From an uncultured Campylobacter sp. (GTDB lineage: Bacteria; Campylobacterota; Campylobacteria; Campylobacterales; Campylobacteraceae), in the NCBI RefSeq assembly GCF_938045465.1, contig NZ_CALIBF010000131.1, forward strand, positions 1 to 9,597: DNA of 9,597 nt, given 5' to 3'. The position numbers and the translations under genes were made by a program. Each line of letters starts with the position of its first letter. Positions within the stretch are counted from its first letter, which is position 1. Below are positions 1 to 6,480 of this stretch, in pieces. The notes below the pieces were generated by a model. It was not told the DNA's origin and ran no database searches. It was given only the letters and a program-made list of their open reading frames with translations.

Positions 1-210
1 GATAAAATTTACGGCGCGATTTGGCGTTGCGGCGAAATATGCTCTGAGGCGCGCCTGTTTTGCGGGCCAGATTTTACGGCGGGCGATAAAATTCAAAATG
101 AAGGTGTAGCCAAATTGCAGGCACGCGGCTAAATTTCAAACGCACATACGGTTAATTCGGCACGCGGCTAATTGAAGCGGACAAACGTTGATCGGGCTCC
201 GCGGTCGGAT

Positions 211-302
211 TTTTAAAATTTGTGGATAAAATTTTAAGACAGGCAGAACGGCGGGATTGTATCCTTCGTTGAGTTTTTAAAATTTACGGATAAAATTTTA
301 AG
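211..302. repeat. Two-copy 28-bp direct repeat
   Basis: Copies lie at 211-238 and 275-302, 64 bp apart. Each reads ttttaaaattt, then two variable bases (gt or ac), then ggataaaattttaag, so 26 of 28 bases agree. Each copy holds two AAATTT sites. The 36 bp between the copies are unrelated to the repeat and GC-rich. This is the clearest pair in the leading spacer. Confidence 0.7.
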
Positions 303-584
303 GCGCGATTTCGCTTCGCAAAATTTTATCTGCGATCGTGAGCCGTTTATAAGCGCGGATGCGCGAAATTACGCAAAGCAAAATTTCGGCGGGCTAAATT
401 TTACCGCCGCGATCTTTAAATTTACGCGACTAAAACTTACCGACTTGCGCGAGCCGCCGTTCGTCGCCAATCTTTGCTAGTTTAAATTTCGCCTTGCGAA
501 ATTTAGCTTGCAAACTTAGCGACGCGGCGAGACGGTGGATTTTGCCTCGCAAAATTCAAGCCGTAAATTTAAACCACGATCCGT

Positions 585-850
585 GCGTTAAAATTTAAAA
601 ACTAAATTTGAAGTCTAGTGAGCGGGTCCACCGCACGAATGCTCGTATAAATTTCAAGCACATAATGCTCATATTGAAATTTTGAGACTGAGCGTGTATG
701 TGAATCGCTCGTTAAAATTTCAAAGTCGAGGCGCATGCAAGCGCACACGTTAAAAATTTTAGAGCCGAGCGCGCTACGACGCACGCGTTAAAATTTTAAA
801 ATTAAGGCGCATTACGGCGGCGGTTGCGTTAAATTTAAAAACCGATCGGC
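585..850. repeat. Degenerate tandem array, about 38-bp unit
   Basis: The core cgttaaaattt recurs with its cgt at 586, 710, 748, 786 and 827 (spacings 124, 38, 38 and 41). Diverged cores fill the larger gap, around 644 (cgtataaatttcaag) and 675 (ttgaaattttgag). After the core comes a moderately conserved tail such as caaagtcgaggcgc or agagccgagcgcg. Similarity between units is low outside the core, so this is an old or loosely maintained array. It has no CRISPR character: the cores are short and AT-rich, and the intervening sequence is itself related from unit to unit. Confidence 0.55.
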
Positions 851-877
851 GGTCGCGCGGAATTTTAGGATTGATCC

Positions 878-954
878 ATTCGCGAAGCTGTGCGTCATCG
901 ATCTATTCGCAAAGCCGCGTCCATAGATTTTTTCGCAACGCCGCGTGCCGAAAT
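878..954. repeat. Three degenerate 26-27 bp direct repeats
   Basis: Units lie at 878-902, 905-928 and 931-954, with the shared pattern TTCGCRAMGCCGCGT followed by a looser tail ending in gat or aat (the first unit has ctgtgcgt in the middle). They end 33 bp before the chosen LysE start. They could be a regulator-binding array or simply more spacer repeat. They also explain why the LysE frame stays open upstream to an ATG at 871: those 39 codons are repeat DNA and carry no family similarity. Confidence 0.5.
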
Positions 955-987
955 TTTATAGTAGATTTGGGGATTACAAGCAAAGGG

Positions 988-1584
988 ATGCAATCGTTCG
1001 TACAAGGGGTTTTGATGGGGCTGGGCGTTAGCGTGCCGATCGGCCCGGTAAACGTGCTGATAATGTCCTACGCGCTGCGAAGCTACACCAAGGCGCTGTG
1101 CTTGGGCCTCGGCGCCATGAGCGCGGATATGCTGTATCTAGCGCTATCGGCGTTTGGCATATCGCAGTTAGCCAAAATCCCGATCGTTTTTGCCTGCATA
1201 TCGGTATTTGGCGCATGCTTTTTACTCTACACGGCGTACGCGATCTGGCATGGCGCGACTAGCTCGGTGCAGCCTGCAAGCGTCGAGGCTTGCTCAGGCG
1301 CGGCGCTTTACGGCAAAGGCTTTTTAATAAATTTACTAAATCCATACGTCATTATGTTTTGGCTCAGCGTCTCTGCCGGTACTGCGCGAGCAGATTTCGC
1401 GCTTGCCCTTGCGGGGCTTGCAAGCGGAATCTTAGCTTGGATCACGCTTTTTCCGCTTGCGATATATCTAGCCCGCAGCAAGCTTCCAAACATAGTAGTG
1501 CGAGCATTTGCATATATCTCGGCGTTTATTTTGGTATTTTTTGCACTAAAGCTTCTATACGCTATAATTTTTGCTAAAATTTAA
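988..1584 (+). CDS. LysE/RhtB-family amino-acid exporter
   Basis: Integral inner-membrane exporter of the LysE superfamily, 198 aa from this start. The family exports basic or neutral amino acids and related compounds; the substrate here is not shown. The N-terminal helix carries GLGVSVPIGPVNVLIMS (residues 11-27), the family's G..PIGP signature. The centre has GFLINLLNPYVIMFW (111-125), matching the conserved N-L-L-N-P motif. About six hydrophobic segments are present, usual for a family of roughly 200 aa. Start choice: the frame is open from an ATG at 871, but the extra 39 residues are repeat DNA and soluble-looking. ATG 988 gives the usual few residues before helix 1 but has only a weak, close ribosome site. 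ATG 1015 has a good AAGGGG at 1004-1009 yet would trim helix 1. A weak -10 candidate, TATAGT, lies at 957-962. dapE follows after 15 bases, so the two are probably one transcript, and export of lysine-pathway amino acids is a reasonable inference. Confidence 0.85.
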   Translation: MQSFVQGVLMGLGVSVPIGPVNVLIMSYALRSYTKALCLGLGAMSADMLYLALSAFGISQLAKIPIVFACISVFGACFLLYTAYAIWHGATSSVQPASVEACSGAALYGKGFLINLLNPYVIMFWLSVSAGTARADFALALAGLASGILAWITLFPLAIYLARSKLPNIVVRAFAYISAFILVFFALKLLYAIIFAKI

Positions 1585-1599
1585 ACCAAAGGATGGCTT

Positions 1600-2778
1600 A
1601 TGAAACCGATTGAAATTCTAAAAGAGCTCATCAAATTCCGCTCGCTCACGCCTAGCGACGACGGAGCTTTTAACTACGTCTCGATGCTGCTGGCAGACTT
1701 TAGCGAGGATAGATTCGAGCTAAACGGCGTAACTAACGCGATTTTTACCAAGCGCTTCGGACAGGGTCCGCATCTGTGCTTTGCCGGGCACATCGACGTC
1801 GTACCGCCGGGCGAGGGCTGGGCGAGCGATCCGTTTAAGCCGGTGGAAGCGGAGGGCTTTTTATACGGGCGCGGCACGCAGGATATGAAAAGCGGTATCG
1901 CAGCGGCGATCTGCGCGCTAGCGGCGGCACGCGATTTTAAGGGCACGCTAAGCCTGCTGCTAACCAGCGATGAGGAGGGCGACGGCATCTACGGCACGCG
2001 CGAAATGCTCTCTAAATTGCGCGAGCAAGGTGCCCTACCCGACTTCGCAGTCGTTGCGGAGCCTACATGCGAAGTGCGCTTCGGTGATACCATTAAGATC
2101 GGCCGTCGCGGCTCGATTAACGGCGTCCTCACACTCACGGGTATCGGCGGGCACGCAGCCTACCCAGATAAATGCATCAATCCTGTCCACATTTTAGCGC
2201 CGGTGCTTGCAAGCCTCGCGGGGCATGATCTGGACGCGGGTAGCGAGGATTTCGCTTCGGCTAAGATAGTCATCACCGACATTCGCGGCGGTTCGCAGGT
2301 AGTAAACGTAACACCCAAGGACGTACGCGTGATGTTTAACGTACGCGGCGGCGTAGGGCTGGGGCTAGAAGACGTGCGAGACTACGTACTGAGATTATTT
2401 GAGCTGGACGCTAAAGACGCGCTATGCAACGAAAGCGAATCCTGCGGCAAGCTAGAAATGAGCTGCACCGCACAGCTGCGAGCAGGCGCATCGCTACACC
2501 TCGCGCTAAAAAGCTCCTCAAAGCCTTTTTTAACTCAGCGAAGCTCCAAAATCGTGCAAAAACTAAGCGCTAGCGTGCAGAAGATCTGCGGCGTAGCAGC
2601 CGAGCTAAACACCGCAGGTGGCACGAGCGATGCGAGATACTTCGCGGAGTTTGGCGTGGAGACGGCGGAGTTTGGCGTGCGAAACGACACGATCCATCAG
2701 ATCAACGAACGAGTAGAGATTAGCGACGTCGAAAATTTAGCTAAAATTTTTAGCGATCTGATAGAAAATTTCGGCTAA
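1600..2778 (+). CDS. dapE: Succinyl-diaminopimelate desuccinylase DapE
   Basis: Cytoplasmic zinc hydrolase of the M20 family. It removes succinate from N-succinyl-L,L-2,6-diaminopimelate in the succinylase branch of lysine and meso-DAP synthesis, giving L,L-DAP. Metal and catalytic residues are all visible: H64 and D66 in GHIDVVPPG, D95 in GRGTQDMKSG, base E125 and metal ligand E126 in TSDEEGD, E154 in AEPT, and H366 in NDTIHQINE. The dimerisation domain starts near residue 170 (GRRGSINGVL) and carries H185 in GGHAAYP. GGTSDARY at 340-347 is also typical. Length is 392 aa, slightly above the usual ~375; the extra residues seem to lie around 270-310. The start has AAAGGA at 1588-1593, six bases before ATG. 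It follows the LysE gene by 15 bases. RAATTY words are rare except in the last 40 bp, where the repeat-rich spacer begins. Confidence 0.97.
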   Translation: MKPIEILKELIKFRSLTPSDDGAFNYVSMLLADFSEDRFELNGVTNAIFTKRFGQGPHLCFAGHIDVVPPGEGWASDPFKPVEAEGFLYGRGTQDMKSGIAAAICALAAARDFKGTLSLLLTSDEEGDGIYGTREMLSKLREQGALPDFAVVAEPTCEVRFGDTIKIGRRGSINGVLTLTGIGGHAAYPDKCINPVHILAPVLASLAGHDLDAGSEDFASAKIVITDIRGGSQVVNVTPKDVRVMFNVRGGVGLGLEDVRDYVLRLFELDAKDALCNESESCGKLEMSCTAQLRAGASLHLALKSSSKPFLTQRSSKIVQKLSASVQKICGVAAELNTAGGTSDARYFAEFGVETAEFGVRNDTIHQINERVEISDVENLAKIFSDLIENFG

Positions 2779-3846
2779 TTTAGAAATTTGGCAAAGCTGC
2801 GTAGATTTGATAAAAATTCTTCGTTCTATCAAGTTTCGCTGAATTTACTGAGGTTTTCGCTCGTAGTTGCTTGGCAAATTTTATCTTTGCCGTGCGTCTT
2901 ACGTAAGAATTTCGCTCTGCGCCTCTTTTGCTAAGAATTTTATACAGCACGCTCGCCGCTTTTACAATTACTTTGCTATGCAACGTCGATTTCGCAAGAA
3001 GCCTTAGTAAAACATCGCCACCTCGAAGGCGAGCTTTGACTACGAATGCTACCGCTGCTAGGAATTTTTTAAAAGAATACTACTTTTGCGCGAATTTCAG
3101 CAAATAGCGCGGTCTTTGCGCAAAATTCATCTCGCTCTCTTTGCGTAGAATTTCATCTTCGTCAGGTGACTCTAGCGGCATACTGCTGTACTTCGCCGCC
3201 TCCGCGAGAAATTTTATCTTTGGCGCACCCGCTGCTTACGCAAGAAGCTTGGCTAGGACAATGCCGTTTCTGCTGAGATACCGCCCGCTTCGTGGATTTA
3301 TAAATTTTACTTAGTCACATTACCGCTGAGAGGAATTCCGCCTCGCTCTACCGCCTCTGCGGGAATTTTACCCTACCTCGGCAAGCGCGATTTAAGAATT
3401 TTACTTTGCTTTGATACGGCGATGTGAAATTTTGCCCGTACGTCGTAGGGACATAAAATTTTAAACCTATGCAAAATTCCGCCGCAAAACCTTGCTATAC
3501 TCGTTCTATTTTCACAAAAAGAGCTCAAAATTTTACCGCCTCGCGTGCTGCTACACTAAATGCACGCAAGATGAAAATTTATCGAAGGATTTCAGAGCGG
3601 AATTTCGCGAGGCTAAATTTTATCACTGCGAAAAATTTCAACCACTCATAGCAGGCGTCTAAGGCGCGATAAATTTAAAATTAGGGCTTTAAGTCAGCAT
3701 AGCAAGTTTCGCTTCTTGCAAAATTTTAACTGCCTTGGTCGCCGCAAAAATAGAAATTTACAAAATCGCTTTATGAAATTTCGCAGCGTCGCGCGGTAAA
3801 ATTTTAAAATCAGCGCCGTGCCTGCAAGGCATAATTTAACGGAATT
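2779..3846. repeat. 1.07-kb gene-free RAATTY-rich spacer
   Basis: This stretch separates dapE from the convergent ogt gene. Short open frames exist (minus 2780-2983, plus 3469-3651) but have no ribosome site or recognisable family. The sequence is a loose succession of units built on a + strand core such as gaattttac or gaatttc, followed by GC-rich text such as ctcgccgc, cgcctc or gcgc. Clear cores are near 2904, 2934, 3061, 3092, 3146, 3211, 3305, 3334, 3363, 3395 and 3426. The end of the region (3788-3810, gtcgcgcggtaaaatttta) resembles 785-870 on the other side of the LysE-dapE operon. A short hairpin, TGCCT/AGGCA at 3819-3831 with a 3-base loop, follows the ogt stop but lacks a T-run. Confidence 0.65.
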
Positions 3847-4410
3847 TTACTTGCCCAATTTGGCTAAGCTTTCTCTTTCGAAGTTTAGCAGCCACGCTTT
3901 GGTCGCTACGCCGCCCGCGCCGCTGTATCCTCCGAGCCCGCCCGCAGCTACGACGCGGTGGCACGGCACGATGATGGGGATTTTGTTTTTGCCGTTTGCA
4001 CCGCCTACTGCGCGGCTTGCGCGCGGTCTGCCGATAGCCCGGGCTAGCTCGCCGTATGTTACGATCTCACCATAAGGGATCTCTAAAAGCGCGCTCCACA
4101 CGGACTTTTGAAACTGCGTGCCATTTTGGCTCAGTTTAACGCTAAAGCTTTCAAGCTCGCCCCTGAAATATGCGCCAAGCTCGTCGGTGCAAAGAGCCAA
4201 ATTCTTTCTTAAATCGCTAAGCCTTAAATCGCGTCTTTTATCATCCGTAGCACGCACAAAGCCGAATTTAAGCCCTGCGTCGTGTTTTTTAAAGATCTCA
4301 TCATTGGGCCCGCAGGCAGAGCTTTTGACCCAGTCGATACTGCAGATCCCGATCTCGTCATCCTGAATTTCAAGCATTCCAATGGGCGAATTAAAAAAGG
4401 CTTTTTGCAT
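3847..4410 (-). CDS. ogt: Methylated-DNA-protein-cysteine methyltransferase
   Basis: Suicide DNA-repair protein that moves the methyl group from O6-methylguanine (and O4-methylthymine) to its own cysteine. Length is 187 aa, usual for Ogt/AGT proteins. The acceptor is C150 in IPIIVPCHRVV (144-154). The DNA-binding helix-turn-helix segment is around 109-140, with IPYGEIVTYGELA (111-123) and RAVGGANGKN (133-142), where R133 matches the arginine finger of the family. GGYSGAGG at 160-167 is the usual glycine-rich loop. The N-terminal ~90 residues form the poorly conserved ribonuclease-like domain. The start has AAAGGA five bases before ATG on the minus strand (TTTGAAAGGATTGAG). It lies 143 bp downstream of the RusA-like gene on the same strand; that gap holds five RAATTY sites and no clear terminator, so cotranscription is possible. 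No Ada regulatory domain is present. Confidence 0.95.
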   Translation of the reverse strand: MQKAFFNSPIGMLEIQDDEIGICSIDWVKSSACGPNDEIFKKHDAGLKFGFVRATDDKRRDLRLSDLRKNLALCTDELGAYFRGELESFSVKLSQNGTQFQKSVWSALLEIPYGEIVTYGELARAIGRPRASRAVGGANGKNKIPIIVPCHRVVAAGGLGGYSGAGGVATKAWLLNFERESLAKLGK

Positions 4411-4553
4411 CTCAATCCTTTCAAATTTTTACCGATTTGATCAAAAAAATTTTAAAAAGCGCTCGTTGCGGTGTAAGCTAAAGCTCGAAAACGGCGGAAT
4501 TTCATACGGCAACGCAAATTTTTAAAATTTATCTGCAATGCGCCGCGAAGCCT

Positions 4554-6479
4554 CTACTCAAACCGTACGATGTTTACTAAAACCCCGTCGAAAACGTCTT
4601 GCTTAAAAAGCTTGATCTCGCGCACGATATCTGCATTGTCGTCGTCGATGACGCCGTTTTTGACGAGGCTGTCCTCGATGAGCTTAAAGATAAAGGCGTG
4701 GTTGCTGACGTCAGAGATACCGCTTTTAAAGCCCATTTCAAGGCGCACCGGCACGCCTATGTGCACGCCGCGCAGATCCTTGGCGATGTAAAGATCAGCG
4801 ATCGTGCGCACCATCTTTTTCGCCATTTGGTAGCTCGCCGTGGACGACAAAATATCATTAAGGCCGAAATTCTCCATCAAAAGTGGAATACGAACGCGCG
4901 CCAAAACCCCTTCGCCAGGCTCGCTCGCGCTCTTTTTCAAAAACGAAATTTTAATCCTATGCGCGATGCCTATGAAACGCGGCTTAAGCTCGATGAGCCT
5001 AGCTTTAGACGCTTGCGGTAGCGAGATAGGACGCGAAGAGCTTGCAATAGGCAGAGCCTGCGGACGCCCCGTCAGGCGCGCGCTCTCTTTCGCAGGCGCT
5101 TTGCGCACAGGCTTGCCATAGAAATTTACGGGCTTAGTCGCAAAAGTTGATTCGCTCCCAAAAGCAGCAGACGCGGGCTCATCACCAAGCGCCCCCTCCG
5201 CCATAGAAGAAGCAAACGTAGAATTCTCACCCGTTAACGCGGGCTGTGCGGATTGCTCAAATTTGGGCGCAAATTCATTTCCCGCTTGCGGCGGCAAATT
5301 TAAAGGGCGCCACTCTTGTGCGGAGCTTTTCTGCTCTAAATTTTGCCCGGCGGAATTTTCGGGCGCGTAATTTTGCCCTTTTGCCAAAAACATTGAATTC
5401 TCACCGACGAAATTCTCATCTTGAGGCATAAATTCCGAGGCATTTTCTAAGGCAAAATTTGCGGCACGGCAGCTAGCGAAATTAGCGCTTTGCCCCTTAG
5501 AGAAGTCGGAGCCTTGAGGCTTGCAATCATTTGCGCACTTTATATCAAGCGCAGAATTTGCGAAGGTAGAATTTTTTGATGCAGAGCTTTGCGCCGTAGA
5601 ATTTTTACTTCGTAAGTTCGCGCGCTGCTCTGCTACAAACGAATTTTCAGCCGTAAAATCCTCTGCTTGCGGCATAAAATTAGAATTTTGCGCCTCAAAT
5701 GCGGAATCTTTCACGAGCGCAGAGCTTCGCGCAGAAACAAAATTTCGCGATGTAGGAATGAAGCTTTGCCCTTTGGCAGAATTCGCAGGCGCAGAGCTTT
5801 GCGGCATAAAATTTTTACTTCTCGCGTTTGCGCTCTCTTCGAAACTAGCAGCAAGCCCCACGCTCACGTCATCCTGCGCAGCATCATTTTGCGAAATTAA
5901 ATTCTCGCATGCCGTATCCCACGCCGTATCTACGCAAAATTCCGCCCGAGCCGCACCATAAAATTCTGCTTGCGAAACATCTTGAAATTCCGCCTGCGAA
6001 GTAAAGCCTTGCGCACTCTGAGCGCTGCGCGCAGGAAAATCTCGCTCGCCGCGCCTCGCATTTGTGGCATACGAGGTCTTTGCCAAGCTGCCGCCAGCCT
6101 CGGGCGAAACTGCGCCCGAATCTCCGCCGCAAAAGCTACCAAAATCGCAGGCGCCGTCAAACTCCGCATAGCCATCTGCCGCGCGGAGACGATCTGCGCG
6201 GGCTTTCTTTTTGGGCGTAGAAGGGAGCGTGAGCCTACCTGCAAGCTCGCGTCCACCGGAGTTTAAAATCCCAAAAATTCTAGCTCTAAAACGCTCGAAC
6301 TGCTCGCCACTGAGCGAAATTTTGTCGTTTAGGCTCTGCACGCCGAAGTCTGCAGCGGTAAAATTTACGATCGCTCCGTCCCTACTCGCGACGCGCACGC
6401 GACCCTTGACCGAGCCTTTTAACTTAAAATCGCTGCCTGCGAGAATTTTTTTCATCAACTCCTTCGGATTGTAGGGCAT
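4554..6479 (-). CDS. RusA-like protein with long disordered linker
   Basis: Large protein of 641 aa from this start, with three parts. Residues 1-90 are folded and basic (e.g. FKLKGSVKGRVRV), of no family I know. Residues ~95-485 are low-complexity, dominated by N, S, A, F, Q and E, with recurring FMPQ (at 224, 268 and 350), AKGQ and ENS words, and likely disordered. Residues ~490-641 fit the RusA Holliday-junction-resolvase pattern: D590-x-x-N593, then three extra residues, then IFKLIEDSLVKNGVIDDD (597-614), like RusA D70-x-D72-N73, K76, D80 and D91. The position of D72 is Ser here, so activity is uncertain. Start: ATG 6479 comes one base after the M23 stop (TAAAATG), suggesting coupled translation. 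ATG 6506 would overlap M23 by 26 bases and lacks a ribosome site. ATG 6455 has AAGGAG only 3 bases upstream. The linker DNA resembles the nearby spacers. No phage genes are adjacent. Confidence 0.8.
   Translation of the reverse strand: MPYNPKELMKKILAGSDFKLKGSVKGRVRVASRDGAIVNFTAADFGVQSLNDKISLSGEQFERFRARIFGILNSGGRELAGRLTLPSTPKKKARADRLRAADGYAEFDGACDFGSFCGGDSGAVSPEAGGSLAKTSYATNARRGERDFPARSAQSAQGFTSQAEFQDVSQAEFYGAARAEFCVDTAWDTACENLISQNDAAQDDVSVGLAASFEESANARSKNFMPQSSAPANSAKGQSFIPTSRNFVSARSSALVKDSAFEAQNSNFMPQAEDFTAENSFVAEQRANLRSKNSTAQSSASKNSTFANSALDIKCANDCKPQGSDFSKGQSANFASCRAANFALENASEFMPQDENFVGENSMFLAKGQNYAPENSAGQNLEQKSSAQEWRPLNLPPQAGNEFAPKFEQSAQPALTGENSTFASSMAEGALGDEPASAAFGSESTFATKPVNFYGKPVRKAPAKESARLTGRPQALPIASSSRPISLPQASKARLIELKPRFIGIAHRIKISFLKKSASEPGEGVLARVRIPLLMENFGLNDILSSTASYQMAKKMVRTIADLYIAKDLRGVHIGVPVRLEMGFKSGISDVSNHAFIFKLIEDSLVKNGVIDDDNADIVREIKLFKQDVFDGVLVNIVRFE
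5581..5820. repeat. In-frame 30-bp direct repeat in linker
   Basis: Copies at 5581-5610 and 5791-5820 agree at 27 of 30 bases: both begin gcagagctttgcg and end aatttttactt. They are exactly 210 bp (70 codons) apart, so the reading frame is kept. Related pieces appear nearby, such as gcagagcttcgcgcag at 5720-5735. The identity is at DNA level, which points to recent duplication inside the linker rather than selection on the peptide. Confidence 0.75.
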
Positions 6480-6480
6480 T

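Larger units (their letters stand above)
1..870. repeat. Gene-free, RAATTY-rich repeat region
   Basis: No convincing gene is visible. The dominant structure is the word AAATTT, often inside TAAAATTTTA, alternating with short GC-rich pieces such as gcgcgatt, gcacgcgg and ggtcgcgcgg. I count about 24 RAATTY sites by eye, against about one per kilobase expected by chance at even base composition. Recognisable sub-repeats are listed separately (211-302 and 585-850). The piece gcacgcggctaa occurs twice, at 121-132 and around 160-171. A frame open from base 1 to a TAA at 130-132 could be the tail of an upstream gene, but it contains two copies of the gataaaatt repeat word and a second frame is also open, so I do not call it. 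The same word family fills 2779-3846. Confidence 0.7.

Noticed and set aside
1..132. Frame open from base 1 to TAA at 130-132 as the end of an upstream gene
   Set aside because: Another plus frame is open to about 112, the peptide resembles no family I know, and the DNA contains two copies of the gataaaatt spacer word. It could still be real; the upstream sequence would settle it.
602..784. Minus-strand 60-codon frame
   Set aside because: It lies inside the 38-bp repeat array, has no ribosome site, and its openness follows from the stop-poor repeat core.
1..870. CRISPR array
   Set aside because: Repeats are short, degenerate and AT-rich, and spacers are not unique or of constant length. No cas genes are present.
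871..987. Upstream extension of the LysE gene to ATG 871
   Set aside because: The 39 added codons are three copies of a 26-27 bp repeat and do not resemble the N-terminus of LysE proteins.
2807..2832. Terminator for dapE (TTGATA/TATCAA)
   Set aside because: A 6-bp AT-rich stem with a 14-base loop and no T-run is too weak to call.
3469..3651. Plus-strand 60-codon frame in the spacer
   Set aside because: No ribosome site or family. Its composition mirrors the RAATTY repeats; used only as evidence that spacer and linker DNA are alike.
5521..5961. Plus-strand 146-codon frame opposite the RusA-like gene
   Set aside because: It is the mirror of the linker: the palindromic AAATTT/GAATTC cores keep both strands open. 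No ribosome site and no recognisable fold.
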